From: Acidobacteriota bacterium
GTDB taxonomy: Bacteria > Acidobacteriota > Vicinamibacteria > Fen-336
Direction of reading: 5' to 3'
Assembly (NCBI GenBank): GCA_022340585.1
Contig: JAJDNS010000075.1
Location: forward strand, 1-64,000
DNA: 64,000 nucleotides
In this document: one piece after another, positions 17,018-26,716 of the stretch
How positions within the stretch are numbered: position 1 is the stretch's first letter
Layout: the number at the start of each line of letters is the position of its first letter
The notes under the pieces: model-generated
Seen by the model: only the letters and a program-made list of their open reading frames with translations
Told to the model about the DNA's origin: nothing
The model's database searches: none
Program-made: the position numbers and the translations under genes

Positions 17018-17117
17018 TCACCCCGCTGCCGTCCGCCCCTCTCCACCGCGTGGTATCGTCAGGGCTCGCCGCCCGGGCCCCCGCCCCGGGAGGCGCACCA
17101 ACACCAAGGAGACAGGG
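17018..17117 (+). promoter_or_regulatory. Promoter region of nhaA
   Basis: GGTATCGTC holds TATCGT at 17054-17059, and AAGGAGA precedes the nhaA ATG. No terminator hairpin with a T-run is visible after the DapA-like gene. Confidence 0.3.
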
Positions 17118-18482
17118 ATGGCCCACGACAACAACGGCGACTTGCGCGGGAGCTTCGCTCGATTCGTCCACTCCGAGGTCACGGGCAGCGTCATCCTGCT
17201 GGGCTGCACCGTCGTGGCCCTGGCCTGGGCCAACTCGCCCTGGGCGGAGAGCTACTTCCACCTGCTGCACACCGAGCTCGGCTTCAGCATCGCCGGTAGC
17301 GATCGAACGCTGTCGCTGCACCTCTGGATCAACGATCTGTTGATGGCCGTCTTCTTCTTCGTCGTGGGGCTCGAGATCAAGCGGGAGATGGTGGTGGGCC
17401 GGCTGTCGACCGTCGAGAAGGCGACCCTGCCCGTCGCCGCCGCCCTGGGCGGGATGATCGCCCCCGCGATCCTCTACTTCCTCCTCAACTCCAGCGGAGA
17501 GCCGAGCCGTGGTTGGGGCGTGCCCATGGCCACCGACATCGCCTTCGCCCTGGGCGTGCTGTCCCTCTTCGGCAAGCGTGTTCCGATCGGTCTCAAGGTG
17601 TTTCTCACCGCCCTCGCCATCGCCGACGACCTGGGCGCGGTCCTGGTCATCGCCGTCTTCTACACGAGCAGCCTCAACTTCGGCGCCCTCATCACCGCCG
17701 GGGTTCTCCTCGCCCTGATTGCCCTGGCGGGACGCCTCGATATCCGCAGCCCGGCGGTCTACCTCCTGCTCGCGATCGGGGTCTGGCTCGCCGTCTTCGA
17801 CTCCGGGGTCCACGCCACCGTGGCCGGCGTCCTGCTGGCCCTGCTGATGCCGGTGCGGGCGGGACGGGACCCGGACCACTTCCTCGCCGACGTGCGGGAG
17901 AAGTGGGAGGCCCTGCGGGCGAGCGATCTGACCCGGGACAGCATGATCCACGACCGGTCCCAGCTCGATGCCATCTCCGACCTGCGTCGGGCGGCGGAGG
18001 ACATGCAGCCGGCGGGGCTCCTCTTCGAGGAGCGGCTCCACCCCTTCGTCGTCTTCTTCATCCTGCCGCTGTTCGCCTTCTTCAACGCCGGCGTCCGGAT
18101 CGAGGGCAGCTTCAGCGAAACCCTGATGCAGCCGGTGAGCCTCGGCGTCATCGTTGGCCTGTTCCTCGGCAAGCAGATCGGGATCAGCCTCGCCAGCTGG
18201 ATCGCGGTGAAGAGCGGCAGGGCCGCCCTTCCCGAGGGCGTCGACTGGGGTGATCTCTACGGCGCGGCCTGCCTCGGAGGGGTGGGCTTCACCATGTCCC
18301 TCTTCATCGCCGAGCTGGCCTACGACACCCCTCGCCTCGGCGCGGAAGCGAAGATCGGCATCCTGAGCGCTTCGCTGATCGCGGCGATCTGGGGCGTGAT
18401 CGTTCTCGGCACCCAGCTGGCTCGTCGGTCGGCCCGGGCCGATCACCCGGAGGTGCCCGCCGCAGGCCGGCCCCACTCCTAG
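17118..18482 (+). CDS. nhaA: Na+/H+ antiporter NhaA
   Basis: 454 residues with about 12 membrane segments. Recognisable parts are FVHSEVTGSVILLGCTVVALAWANSPW, LHLWINDLLMAVFFFVVGLEIKREMVVG, MATDIAFALGVLSLFGKRVP and LTALAIADDLGAVLVIAVFYT. The last two contain the Asp pair (ADD) that binds Na+/H+ in the unwound helix. It exports Na+ in exchange for protons at the inner membrane. A longer, charged C-terminus ends PEVPAAGRPHS. A complete Mrp antiporter lies 2.3 kb downstream, so the cell has two Na+ exit routes encoded together. Confidence 0.95.
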   Translation: MAHDNNGDLRGSFARFVHSEVTGSVILLGCTVVALAWANSPWAESYFHLLHTELGFSIAGSDRTLSLHLWINDLLMAVFFFVVGLEIKREMVVGRLSTVEKATLPVAAALGGMIAPAILYFLLNSSGEPSRGWGVPMATDIAFALGVLSLFGKRVPIGLKVFLTALAIADDLGAVLVIAVFYTSSLNFGALITAGVLLALIALAGRLDIRSPAVYLLLAIGVWLAVFDSGVHATVAGVLLALLMPVRAGRDPDHFLADVREKWEALRASDLTRDSMIHDRSQLDAISDLRRAAEDMQPAGLLFEERLHPFVVFFILPLFAFFNAGVRIEGSFSETLMQPVSLGVIVGLFLGKQIGISLASWIAVKSGRAALPEGVDWGDLYGAACLGGVGFTMSLFIAELAYDTPRLGAEAKIGILSASLIAAIWGVIVLGTQLARRSARADHPEVPAAGRPHS

Positions 18483-18627
18483 AGCGGGTCTGCCCGCGAC
18501 GGCCGGGAGGAGCCCCGGGGCCACCGGGTATAATCGAGGTCGCAGCAATCGATCAGCCGAAGCAGCTGGGCGTCGGGCAGAGTGATGCGCCCGGGGAGCG
18601 TCGCCCAGTCGACGAAAGGGAGGACGC
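18483..18627 (+). promoter_or_regulatory. Promoter region of the BLUF gene with perfect TATAAT
   Basis: TATAAT at 18529-18534 is the only perfect sigma-70 -10 noted in this window; no clear TTGACA precedes it. It lies 94 bp before the ATG, so the transcript would carry a leader, with AAAGGGAGGA (18615-18624) as the ribosome-binding site. Confidence 0.4.
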
Positions 18628-19044
18628 ATGTTCTATCTCGTCTACGTCAGCGTGGCCGCGGAGAGTGTCGCGAAGGACGAGCTTCTCGACATCCTGTCGA
18701 AGAGCCGAACGGCCAACGCCGAGGCCGGGATCACCGGGATGCTCCTCTACAAGGACGGAAACTTCATGCAGGTCCTCGAGGGCGAGGAGGACGCGGTGCG
18801 CGCGCTCTACGCCCGGATCCGCCGCGACCCGCGCCACCTGGGGATCGTCACCGTGGTCGAGGGGCAACGGGAGGCACGGTGCTTCGGGGACTGGTCGATG
18901 GGCTTCCAGGACCTGGGCGCGCCCGAGGCACGCGCGGTTCCCGGATACAGCGAGTTCTTGAACACGCCTCTCACCGCCGAGGAGTTCTCGAAGAACCCCG
19001 GGCAGTGCGAGAGACTGCTCTGGGCCTTCAAGCGCGGCGAGTAG
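18628..19044 (+). CDS. BLUF-domain blue-light photosensor (short, single domain)
   Basis: 138 residues. BLUF domains bind FAD and change hydrogen bonding on blue-light absorption. The sequence shows the conserved Tyr (LVYVS, Tyr6), Asn (SRTANAEAGITGMLLY), Gln (NFMQVLEGEE), DPRHLGIVTVVEG and FGDWSMGFQDL, which carries the Trp/Met region near the flavin. About 45 further residues form a C-terminal cap (FLNTPLTAEEFSKNPGQCER). There is no output domain, so it should act through a partner protein. Neighbours Dps and pirin are oxidative-stress genes, which fits a light/oxidative link but does not prove one. Confidence 0.92.
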   Translation: MFYLVYVSVAAESVAKDELLDILSKSRTANAEAGITGMLLYKDGNFMQVLEGEEDAVRALYARIRRDPRHLGIVTVVEGQREARCFGDWSMGFQDLGAPEARAVPGYSEFLNTPLTAEEFSKNPGQCERLLWAFKRGE

Positions 19045-19113
19045 CACCGTCGTCCCGGCGGCACCACCAGGGCGGCCGTGTTTCCAGGCCGAGTCCCCAT
19101 GGCCCTTTCTTCC

Positions 19114-19557
19114 TCATTCCAGGTGGCTGGCCAGCATCCAGGAGTTCTTCTCGTGGACCTGGATGCGCCGGATCCCGAGGTCGGCGGTGGCGTCGTCTCC
19201 GACGGCCTCGGCGGCCTTGACCACCTCCTTCGCCGCCGCGACCACGTGCGCCTGGTCTTCCACCAGCTCGCGGATCATGTCCGCGGCCTTCGGGACCCCT
19301 TCCGCCTCCTTGACGGTGGAGAGTGCGCTGAACGCGGAGTAGGAGCCGGGAGCGACGGCTCCCAGGGCCCGGATTCGCTCCGCGATCTCGTCCACGGCGA
19401 GGGCCAGCTCGGTGTACTCCTGCTCGAAGAGGGCGTGGAGGGTCGTGAACATGGGCCCGGTCACGTTCCAGTGGAAGTTGTGGCTCTTGAGGTAGAGGCT
19501 GTAGCTGTCGGCCAACAACCGCGACAGGGCCTCGGTGGTCTGCGTGTCCTGCTTCAT
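19114..19557 (-). CDS. dps: Dps family DNA-protection/ferritin-like protein
   Basis: 147 residues from the ATG at 19557, the usual Dps length. The dodecamer ferroxidase site is visible in LKSHNFHWNVTGPMFTTLHALFEQEYTELALAVDEIAERIR (His, His, Asp and Glu at the subunit interface). LGIRRIQVHEKNSWMLASHL closes the four-helix bundle. Dps oxidises Fe2+ with peroxide and stores iron, protecting DNA. A well-formed minus-strand promoter with nested inverted repeats lies upstream (19654-19705). Confidence 0.93.
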   Translation of the reverse strand: MKQDTQTTEALSRLLADSYSLYLKSHNFHWNVTGPMFTTLHALFEQEYTELALAVDEIAERIRALGAVAPGSYSAFSALSTVKEAEGVPKAADMIRELVEDQAHVVAAAKEVVKAAEAVGDDATADLGIRRIQVHEKNSWMLASHLE

Positions 19558-19653
19558 TGAACTCCTCCCGGACAGCCCGGGGGTCGAGCCCCCGAAGTGC
19601 CGTCCTCCGGCCCGCTGGTCCCGCCGCGCGGGCCGCACCCGCGGCGCGCTTGA

Positions 19654-19705
19654 AAGTTACACAGGCATCCGTCTTGTTGTCAATGTAACGAACAGGATTT
19701 GACAA
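19654..19705 (-). promoter_or_regulatory. dps promoter with two nested inverted repeats
   Basis: On the minus strand TTGACA (19683-19678) is followed after 18 bp by TAACTT (19659-19654), a good sigma-70 promoter firing toward dps. GTTACA (19656-19661) is mirrored by TGTAAC (19684-19689), and TTGTCAA (19677-19683) by TTGACAA (19699-19705) with a 15-bp spacer. The second arm also provides a plus-strand TTGACA. Such repeats around the -35 are typical of repressor or OxyR/PerR-type operators; the regulator is unknown. Confidence 0.6.
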
Positions 19706-19783
19706 GTATTGTGCGGCTGGGAAGCCGGCCCCGGGGCGAATCGGGCTAGACTGGCCTGACCCCTTTCCACTGTCGAGGTTCGA

Positions 19784-20803
19784 GTGAGCGAGAAGAACGT
19801 GCTGAGCGTGCTGCCGCTGGGCTTTCCCTGGCAGACTGCTGATCCCTTTCTCTTCTGCGTCCACCACGACGACGCCTACCCCGCCGGCAACGAGCACATG
19901 GGGCCGGCGGCTTCGCTGGATGGCCGCCGGATCGGGATGGACTTCGAGGGCAAGGACGGCTGGCGGATGTACCACGGCGACGTGGTGCCGGGCTTTCCCC
20001 GCCACCCCCACCGTGGGTTCGAAACCGTCACCCTGATGCGGCGGGGCTTCATCGATCACTCCGACTCGCTGGGGGCCACCGCAAGATTCGGGCCGGGCGA
20101 CGTGCAGTGGATGACCGCCGGACGGGGAATCGTTCACGCCGAGATGTTTCCCCTGCGGGAGCGCGAGGCCCCGAACCCGGTGGAGCTCTTCCAGATCTGG
20201 CTCAACCTGCCGCGGGCCGACAAGATGGTGGAGCCCTACTTCACGATGCTCTGGGAGCACACGATGCCCGGGCATACGTTCCTCGACGAGGCCGGACGGG
20301 CCACGCGCGTGGTCGCCGTGGCGGGCGCGCCTGGGGAGGAGACGGCGCCCTCACCCCCTCCGGACTCCTGGGCGGCCCGTCCCGAGTCCGACGTCGCGAT
20401 TTGGACGATCGAGATGGCTCCCGGGGCGCGGTGGACGCCGCCTCCCGCCCGGGCCGGCACGAGCCGCACGCTCTACTTCTTTCGCGGTGACCGGCTCCGG
20501 GTGGGGGACCACGAGCAGGCGTCCCCGGCGGGGCTCGTCGTGCGGGCCGACGCGCCCCTGACCCTCGAGAGCGGCGAGGCCGAGAGCGAGCTGCTCCTCC
20601 TGCAGGGACGGCCCATCGGGGACCCCGTCGTCCAGCACGGCCCCTTCGTGATGAACGCGCGCCACGAGATCGAGCAGGCCATGATCGACTACCGGCGCAC
20701 CGGCTTCGGGGGCTGGCCGTGGGGGAGCGACGGCCCCGTTCACCCCCGCGGGCAGGGCCGCTTCGCGGTCCACGCCGACGGGCGGCGCGAGGAGCCGAGC
20801 TGA
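19784..20803 (+). CDS. Pirin family protein (cupin)
   Basis: 339 residues from a GTG; TAGACT at 19747-19752 is a likely -10. The N-terminal cupin has the metal-binding set PRHPHRGFETVTLM (His residues) and IVHAEMFP (His, Glu). The C-terminal pirin domain follows (WTIEMAPGARWTPPPA; LLLLQGRPIGDPVVQHGPFVM). Bacterial pirins act as quercetin 2,3-dioxygenases or redox-sensitive regulators. A second, shorter pirin lies at 26717, on the other side of the mrp operon. Confidence 0.88.
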   Translation: MSEKNVLSVLPLGFPWQTADPFLFCVHHDDAYPAGNEHMGPAASLDGRRIGMDFEGKDGWRMYHGDVVPGFPRHPHRGFETVTLMRRGFIDHSDSLGATARFGPGDVQWMTAGRGIVHAEMFPLREREAPNPVELFQIWLNLPRADKMVEPYFTMLWEHTMPGHTFLDEAGRATRVVAVAGAPGEETAPSPPPDSWAARPESDVAIWTIEMAPGARWTPPPARAGTSRTLYFFRGDRLRVGDHEQASPAGLVVRADAPLTLESGEAESELLLLQGRPIGDPVVQHGPFVMNARHEIEQAMIDYRRTGFGGWPWGSDGPVHPRGQGRFAVHADGRREEPS

Positions 20804-20831
20804 CGCGAGTCCGGGGCCGTCCCCTCGGGAC

Positions 20832-21194
20832 TCAGGGGACGTTCGTGGGAGCGGAAGGGGCCTCGCGCGACTCGTCCCTTGGCAGGCTCCCCTTCGCCTC
20901 GTCGCAGATCGTGCCCTCGTAGAGCGGGGCGCCCCGGCGGTAGCCGGCCCGGCCGATCTTGTGGGCGGCCACCGGCGCGGTGAGGAACAGGAAGAACACG
21001 ATCACCAGTCCCTTCCCCGCGGTGGCCGCGTCGCCGAAGTGAGCCGCGGCTCCCAGGACCGTGAGCGAGGCCCCCAGGGTCGCCGCCTTGGCGGTGGCCG
21101 ACATGCGGAGGAAGAGGTCCGGGAGGCGAATCAGGCCGACGCCGGCCAGCAGCATGAAGGCGCTGCCGAGGATCAGGAGAGCCGCCGCGGTCAC
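20832..21194 (-). CDS. mrpG: Na+/H+ antiporter subunit MrpG/MnhG
   Basis: 120 residues, last gene of the mrp operon. It starts at a GTG overlapping the mrpF stop by 4 nt. Three membrane helices are visible (ALLILGSAFMLLAGVGLIRLPDLFLRM, AATLGASLTVLGAAAHFG, LVIVFFLFLTAPVAAHKIGRAGYRRG); the last motif is the MrpG signature. The C-terminal ~30 residues are polar and not conserved. MrpG is a small accessory helix bundle needed for assembly of the multisubunit antiporter. Confidence 0.92.
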   Translation of the reverse strand: MTAAALLILGSAFMLLAGVGLIRLPDLFLRMSATAKAATLGASLTVLGAAAHFGDAATAGKGLVIVFFLFLTAPVAAHKIGRAGYRRGAPLYEGTICDEAKGSLPRDESREAPSAPTNVP

Positions 21195-21469
21195 TGCCCC
21201 CCCTCCTTTCCTTCTTCTGCGTAGGTGGCAAAGGCCACCGTTCCCAGAAAGGCCAGGAGCGCGACGAGCAGGGCCACGTCGAGATACACCGCGTCGTCCG
21301 CCGCCACTGCCCACGCCGCCATGACGCCCACCCCGACCGCGCTCAGGAGGTCCAGGGCCACCACCCGGTCGGCCACGGTCGGGCCCCGTACGAGGCGCAC
21401 GACCGCGAGGAGCACGGTCACCCCACAGACCGCCAGCGCAGTGAAGCCGCCCACCGCGGCCGCGCTCAC
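21191..21469 (-). CDS. mrpF: Na+/H+ antiporter subunit MrpF/MnhF
   Basis: 92 residues, usual MrpF length, with three helices (FTALAVCGVTVLLAVVRLVRGP, LDLLSAVGVGVMAAWAV, YLDVALLVALLAFLGTVAFATY). The Asp in VADRVVALDLLSAVG is conserved. It starts at a GTG overlapping mrpE by 4 nt and overlaps mrpG by 4 nt. Confidence 0.92.
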   Translation of the reverse strand: MSAAAVGGFTALAVCGVTVLLAVVRLVRGPTVADRVVALDLLSAVGVGVMAAWAVAADDAVYLDVALLVALLAFLGTVAFATYAEEGKEGGQ

Positions 21470-21936
21470 GAGAATGCCTCCAGGACCCTCCGCTCGAATC
21501 CCTCCTTGATCTCCCGGCGGAGGATCTCGGGACTGGAGGCGGAGATCGCGTGCACGTAGAGGGTCCGCCGATCGGGGGACACGTCGAGGCTCAGGGTGCC
21601 CGGGGTGAGGCTGATCAGGTTCGAGAGCACCGTGATCTGCGCATCCGTCGTGGCCTCGAGAGGCACGGCCACGAGGGCCGGGCGCAGGAGCCGTCGCGGG
21701 CCGAGAACGGCGGCGACCACCTTCAGGTTCGCGACCGCGATCTCCCGGGCCAGGAAGAGGAGGAGTCTCACGACCTTCAGCGGCCTGACCATCCCGAAGA
21801 CCGGGTAGGGACCCAGCGGTCGGGCTACCCCCACCGCCAGCCAGCCGAGGAAGAAGCCGAAGGCGATGTTGGCCAACGAGAGGTCCCCGGTGAGGGCGAC
21901 CCAGGTGACGCCGAGGAGCAGCGCGGTGCGGATCAC
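21466..21936 (-). CDS. mrpE: Na+/H+ antiporter subunit MrpE/MnhE
   Basis: 156 residues. An N-terminal helix pair ([33 protein letters not shown]) is followed by the conserved cytoplasmic part [13 protein letters not shown]-like ([17 protein letters not shown]), [25 protein letters not shown] and a charged tail. MrpE helps form the antiporter complex and is thought to influence transport rate. It overlaps its neighbours by 4 nt on both sides. Confidence 0.92.
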   Translation of the reverse strand: MIRTALLLGVTWVALTGDLSLANIAFGFFLGWLAVGVARPLGPYPVFGMVRPLKVVRLLLFLAREIAVANLKVVAAVLGPRRLLRPALVAVPLEATTDAQITVLSNLISLTPGTLSLDVSPDRRTLYVHAISASSPEILRREIKEGFERRVLEAFS

Positions 21937-23441
21937 CGCAGGCCTCCCGGACCCAGCACCGCCGCGATGTACTGAGAGGGATCGGACAGCTGGGCCGCGG
22001 CCTGCGACGCGAGGTCGAACACCGGCCCGGCCCCGAGACCCACCGCCACGGTGACCGCGGCCAGGGCGAGGACCGGCCCGAGCAGGGTCAGCGGCACGGA
22101 GGCCGGCGCCTCGGCCCCCGCGCCGGGTCCGTCCCCGGGAGCCGGCTTCCAGAACGCCTCGTTCCAGAGCTTGGTCATGGAGTAGAGCGTGAGCAGGCTC
22201 ACCCCCAGGGCGACCGCGGTGATTCCCCAGGCCTGGGCTTCGATGCCGGCCATGACCAGCACCAGCTTCGCCCAGAACCCCGACAGGGGCGGGATGCCGG
22301 CAAGGGAGAGCGCGGGGACCAGGAACACCACGGCGAGGGCCGGGTGCCTGCGGTAGAGCCCGCCGAGATCCTTCAGCTCGTAGCTACCCCCGAGGTGCCG
22401 CACGATCCCGCCCACGAGGAACAGGTTCGTCTTCACCACGATGTGGTGCATCAGGTAGAAGACCGAGCCGGCCAGGCCCAGGGGCGTCAGGAGGCCGAGC
22501 CCCATCGCCATGTAGCCGATCTGGCTCACGATGTGGAACGAGAGCACCCGCCGAAACTCCATCTGCGCCGCTGCCCCCAGCACCCCGGTCACCATCGTCA
22601 AGGCGGCGCCGATGAGGATGAGGCCGTGGGTGAAGGCGGTGTCGCCGATGAAGATGAGCGTGAACGCCCTCATCAGGGCGTAGACGCCGACCTTGGTGAG
22701 AAGGCCGGCGAAGACCGCCGAGACCGCGATCGGCGGAGTGTGGTACGAGGCCGGCAACCAGAAGAAGAACGGGAACAGCGCGGCCTTGATCCCGAAGGCC
22801 ACGAGGAACAGCACCGCCAGGACCGGGACCAGGTTGGGGGCGAGGCCGAGGGCCGCGGCCCGGGCGAGGTCCGCCATGTTGAGGGTCCCCGCGATGCCGT
22901 AGAGCAGCCCCACCGCGGCGAGGAAGATCGCGGAGGAGAGCAGGTTCAGCGTCACGTACTTCACCCCGCCCTCGAGCTGGGCCCGCTCGCCACCCAGGGC
23001 CAGGAGCACGAAGGAGGCCATCAGCATGACCTCGAAGCTGACGTACAGGTTGAAGAGGTCTCCGGTCAGGAAGGCTCCGCAGACGCCCATGAGGAGCACG
23101 TGGAAGAGCGTGTGGTACCCCTGACCCTCGCGTCGCTCGTCGATCGAGCCCAGTGAGTACACCGCCACCGCGAGGCCGGTGATGCCGGTGAGCAGCACCA
23201 TGATCGCGGCGAGGAGATCGGCGACCAGGGTGATCCCGAAGGGCGCGGGCCAGGCCCCGGCCCGCATGACCTGGATGCCCTCGGAGGAGACCCGAGCGAG
23301 GAGACCCGCCGACACCGCCAGCAGGAGCGCCGCGCCGGCGACGCTCACTCCACGCTGGAAGGCCCGGCGCCGCTGGGTGAGCAGGCACGCGATGGCGGTG
23401 GCCAGGGGCACGAGGATCGGCAGGACCACGAGGGAGCTCAT
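21933..23441 (-). CDS. mrpD: Na+/H+ antiporter subunit MrpD/MnhD
   Basis: 502 residues with about 14 helices, homologous to complex I antiporter-like subunits. Key stretches are [24 protein letters not shown] (the conserved helix-5 Glu), [22 protein letters not shown] (conserved Lys), [32 protein letters not shown] and [20 protein letters not shown]. It carries one of the two proton pathways of the Mrp complex. Overlaps with mrpC and mrpE are 4 nt each. Confidence 0.95.
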   Translation of the reverse strand: MSSLVVLPILVPLATAIACLLTQRRRAFQRGVSVAGAALLLAVSAGLLARVSSEGIQVMRAGAWPAPFGITLVADLLAAIMVLLTGITGLAVAVYSLGSIDERREGQGYHTLFHVLLMGVCGAFLTGDLFNLYVSFEVMLMASFVLLALGGERAQLEGGVKYVTLNLLSSAIFLAAVGLLYGIAGTLNMADLARAAALGLAPNLVPVLAVLFLVAFGIKAALFPFFFWLPASYHTPPIAVSAVFAGLLTKVGVYALMRAFTLIFIGDTAFTHGLILIGAALTMVTGVLGAAAQMEFRRVLSFHIVSQIGYMAMGLGLLTPLGLAGSVFYLMHHIVVKTNLFLVGGIVRHLGGSYELKDLGGLYRRHPALAVVFLVPALSLAGIPPLSGFWAKLVLVMAGIEAQAWGITAVALGVSLLTLYSMTKLWNEAFWKPAPGDGPGAGAEAPASVPLTLLGPVLALAAVTVAVGLGAGPVFDLASQAAAQLSDPSQYIAAVLGPGGLR

Positions 23442-23797
23442 GGCGGCGGGGCTCCGTCCGTGGCTCTCAGGGAGTCGAAGTCGTCGGTCCCGGTCTCCTG
23501 GTGGGCGCGCTTGACCAGGACGAGGGCGAAGGCCTGGACCGCGAACCCGATCACGATGGCGGTGAGGACCAGGGCCTGGGGCACCGGGTCGGGATAGGGG
23601 GCCACGAGACTTTCCTGGCCCGGAGGCACGATCGGAGTGCCCCCGCGGACCAGGCCGCCCACCGTGAAGATGAGGAGGTTCGCGGCGTGGCCGAGCAGGG
23701 CCAGGCCGAGGATCAGCTTGACCATGCTCCGGCGCATCACCATGTAGAGACCCGCCGCGTAGAGGATGCCGATGACGATGGCGAGGACCAGGGTCAC
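23438..23797 (-). CDS. mrpC: Na+/H+ antiporter subunit MrpC/MnhC
   Basis: 119 residues, homologous to NuoK, with three helices ([40 protein letters not shown], then [21 protein letters not shown]). [15 protein letters not shown] is the MrpC signature. It overlaps mrpB and mrpD by 4 nt. Confidence 0.95.
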   Translation of the reverse strand: MTLVLAIVIGILYAAGLYMVMRRSMVKLILGLALLGHAANLLIFTVGGLVRGGTPIVPPGQESLVAPYPDPVPQALVLTAIVIGFAVQAFALVLVKRAHQETGTDDFDSLRATDGAPPP

Positions 23798-24216
23798 GGC
23801 CTCTCCTCCGCCAGCTCGAACACGATGGTCGCCGCCACCCCCAGGACCGTCAGGTAGACCCCCACGTCGAAGACGAAGGGTGTTCCGAGGTGCCCGATCA
23901 CCGGGATCTTCGCGTCCAGCCAGTGGCCGGTGAGGAAGGCCCCGCCGTCGAGGAGGGGGGGCAGGCCGCTCAGGAGCGCGACCGCGAGCCCCGTGCCGAC
24001 AAACACCAGCGGATCGACGCGCAGGACCCGTCGCGCCTTCTCCAGCCCGTCGGCGGCCAGGACCAGCGCGAAGGCAGAGGCGGCGGCGAGGCCGCCCACG
24101 AAGCCGCCCCCGGGCTCGTTGTGGCCCCGGACCAGCAGGAAGATGGAGAACACCAGGGTGAGCGGGAAGAGGAATCGGGTCGTCGTGCGGAGGATCAGGG
24201 AGTCCCGGATGATCAC
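23794..24216 (-). CDS. mrpB: Na+/H+ antiporter subunit MrpB/MnhB
   Basis: 140 residues with four helices. The DUF4040/MnhB signature is visible: [38 protein letters not shown], then [22 protein letters not shown]. It belongs to the core of the Mrp complex and is needed for assembly. It overlaps mrpA and mrpC by 4 nt. Confidence 0.95.
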   Translation of the reverse strand: MIIRDSLILRTTTRFLFPLTLVFSIFLLVRGHNEPGGGFVGGLAAASAFALVLAADGLEKARRVLRVDPLVFVGTGLAVALLSGLPPLLDGGAFLTGHWLDAKIPVIGHLGTPFVFDVGVYLTVLGVAATIVFELAEERP

Positions 24217-26522
24217 TTCAGGTCCTCCTCGGGCGCATCCCGGCGAAGCCGCATCAGGCCGACCACGCCCAGCGCTGCCACCGTCAGGACGGTGATCTCG
24301 CCGAGGGTGTCGAGGGCTCGGAAGTCCACCAGGATCACGTTCACCACGTTGCGGCCGTGGGCCAGGGGAACGCTGGCGCGAGCGAAGTACTCACGCAGCG
24401 GAGCCGGGTGATACGTGGCGGCAGTGGCCAGGACGATTCCCGTCATCAGGGCGCCTCCCGCGAGCGCCACGACGGCAGCGCGGACCCGCTGAGACGGGGA
24501 CGAGCGCGAACGGAGGGGAGGAAGGCGACGCAGGAGCAGCACGAAGAGGATGACGGTGAGCGTTTCCACCGCGAGCTGGGTCAGGGCCAGATCCGGTCCG
24601 CCGAAGAACAGAAACAGCAGGGCGAGCCCGTAGCCCACCAGCCCGAGGGAGGCCACCGCGAAGAGGATCGAGCGGGCCCGCACCACCAGCACCGCACCCA
24701 GGACCATCGCCGCCGCCGCGAGCACCTCGTGGGCCCGCGCCTCGTCGAAGGTCGGGTCCGGCCATCCCACGCGGTCGAGGAGAACCCACCCGCCGAGGAG
24801 CACCGTGGTGCCGATGACGATGAGAATGTAGGTGCCGAGGACGCCGCCCTGGAGAAGCCGAGTCTGCCACTTCGCGAACGCCACGAGCCGGTCGAGGGTC
24901 AGGCGATAGGCGCGGGCGGGCCCCCAGCCGGCCAGGCGCCGGAGCGGAGTCCCGAGCTGCAGTAGCCGGTCGTGGAGCAGGTACAGCACCACGCCGATGG
25001 CCAGCATGACCAGGCTCTGCACGAAGGCGGGGCTCATGCCGACCCAGGGGGCGAGGACCAGCTCGGTGTGCTCACCATGCATCGCCGTCGCCGCCGGCTG
25101 GATCAGCGAGAACGCCAGCTGCTCGGGGAGCAGGCTGAACAGCAGGCTGACCCCGGCAAGAAGCACGGGCCCGAGCCACAGGGCGGGGGAACCCTCGTGG
25201 GGGGGCTTCGGCGTCTCGCCCCGCTTCGGGCCGAGGAACGCCCGCCAGCCCACGAGTCCGGAGGCGGCCGCGACGAACGCGCTCCCCACGAAGCTGAGCA
25301 GGGTCACGAGCTGACCCGCGTGGGGGGCCTCGTGCTTGGCTTCGTAGAAGAACTCCTTGGCCACGAAGCCGAACAGCGGTGGCAGTCCGGCCATGGAGAT
25401 CGCGGACACCGCGACCGCGGCCGCGGTCAGCGGCATGGCCCGGGCGATCCCACCGAGCCGGCCCAGGTCGCGGGTTCCCGCCTCGTGGTCGAGGGTCCCG
25501 ATCCCGAGGAAGAGGGCGGCCTTGTAGAGCGCGTGGACGACGAGGAAGACCATCGCCGCCTGGGCAGACAGCTCAGTGCTGATGCCGACGAGAAGGGTCA
25601 GGGTCCCCAGCCCGCTCACCGTCGTGAAGGCCAGGAGCCGTTTGAGGTCGGTCTGGCCGTAGGCGAGGACCGCGCCGACGACGATGGTGAGCGTCCCGGC
25701 AACCATGATGATGTAGTGCCACTCGTCGGTGCCGCCCAGGGCGGGGTTCAGCCGCGCCAGGAGGTAGATCCCGGCCTTCACCATCGTCGCGGAGTGGAGA
25801 TAGGCGCTCACCGGGCTCGGCGCCGCCATGGCCCCGGGGAGCCAGAAGTGGAACGGGAACTGTGCGGACTTCGTGAAGGCCCCGGCGAGGATCAGGAGCA
25901 GGATCGGCAGATAGAGCGGGTGGGACTGGATGGCAGCCGCCTGGGCCTCGAGGGCCGACAGCTGGGTCGTCCCCGCGACCTGGCCGAGGAGCAGGAGACC
26001 GGCCAGGAGAGCCAGGCCGCCACCGCCGGTGACGAGCAGCGCCTGGAGAGCCGAGGCCCGCGACTCCTCCTTCTCGTGGTTGAAGCCGATGAGGATGTAG
26101 GAGCTGACGCTCGTCAGCTCCCAGAAGACGAAGAGGCTCAGCGCGTCGTCGGCGAGGACGAGCCCGAGCATGGCCCCCATGAAGAAGAGGATGGCGGCGT
26201 AGAAACGGGGCAGACGAGCGTCACCCTTGAAGTAGCCGCCGGCGTAGACGAGCACGAGGGCACCGATGCCAGTGACGAGAAGCGCGAAGAGCAGAGACAG
26301 GCCGTCGAGACGGAAGGCGAGGTGGATCCCCAGCTCGTCGACCCAGGTCCACGATTGCATCCAGGCCTCGCCGCGGGTCACGTCGTCCAGTCCGGTCACG
26401 AACCAGCCGAACAGCGCCGCTGGGACTACCGCGAGAACCGTCCCCGTCCGCTCCCGCAGCACGCGCTGCAGGCCGGGGGCGATCGCGGCCAGGGCAAACA
26501 GGGTCAGTACCGGGGTTAGCAT
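24213..26522 (-). CDS. mrpA: Na+/H+ antiporter subunit MrpA/MnhA
   Basis: 769 residues, first gene of the operon. The N-terminal ~500 residues are NuoL-like, with [29 protein letters not shown] (proton-pathway Glu), [64 protein letters not shown] and [17 protein letters not shown]. The C-terminal part carries the MrpA-specific DUF4040/MbhE-like region ([57 protein letters not shown]). The operon order A-B-C-D-E-F-G is complete, and all six junctions are 4-nt overlaps. Confidence 0.95.
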   Translation of the reverse strand: MLTPVLTLFALAAIAPGLQRVLRERTGTVLAVVPAALFGWFVTGLDDVTRGEAWMQSWTWVDELGIHLAFRLDGLSLLFALLVTGIGALVLVYAGGYFKGDARLPRFYAAILFFMGAMLGLVLADDALSLFVFWELTSVSSYILIGFNHEKEESRASALQALLVTGGGGLALLAGLLLLGQVAGTTQLSALEAQAAAIQSHPLYLPILLLILAGAFTKSAQFPFHFWLPGAMAAPSPVSAYLHSATMVKAGIYLLARLNPALGGTDEWHYIIMVAGTLTIVVGAVLAYGQTDLKRLLAFTTVSGLGTLTLLVGISTELSAQAAMVFLVVHALYKAALFLGIGTLDHEAGTRDLGRLGGIARAMPLTAAAVAVSAISMAGLPPLFGFVAKEFFYEAKHEAPHAGQLVTLLSFVGSAFVAAASGLVGWRAFLGPKRGETPKPPHEGSPALWLGPVLLAGVSLLFSLLPEQLAFSLIQPAATAMHGEHTELVLAPWVGMSPAFVQSLVMLAIGVVLYLLHDRLLQLGTPLRRLAGWGPARAYRLTLDRLVAFAKWQTRLLQGGVLGTYILIVIGTTVLLGGWVLLDRVGWPDPTFDEARAHEVLAAAAMVLGAVLVVRARSILFAVASLGLVGYGLALLFLFFGGPDLALTQLAVETLTVILFVLLLRRLPPLRSRSSPSQRVRAAVVALAGGALMTGIVLATAATYHPAPLREYFARASVPLAHGRNVVNVILVDFRALDTLGEITVLTVAALGVVGLMRLRRDAPEEDLK

Positions 26523-26716
26523 TCTGGGGATCGGAGGTGGAGTGTGAGGGTCAGACTATCACACGCCCCGCGGTGGCCTCGAAGGATGGCCGGCGACGGG
26601 TCCGCCCGCGATTCGATACACTCGTCTTCAGCACATCAGAAACACAGGGGGCAGGATCGGGCTTCCGCCCGCGGCGACCGGGTCGCGGGCTGCGAGGGCC
26701 GGGGGGGAAGGTGCCA
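26523..26716. promoter_or_regulatory. Divergent promoter region of mrpA (-) and yhhW-type pirin (+)
   Basis: 194 bp without a gene. The minus strand has TAGTCT (26558-26553), thirty bases from the mrpA ATG, in GTGATAGTCTGACC. The plus strand has TACACT at 26617-26622, 95 bp before the pirin ATG. The mrpA start lacks an evident Shine-Dalgarno sequence. No salt- or pH-responsive motif is recognisable. Confidence 0.4.

Noticed and set aside
24972-26519. Long plus-strand open frame inside mrpA
   Set aside because: Charged low-complexity translation; mrpA on the other strand is certain.
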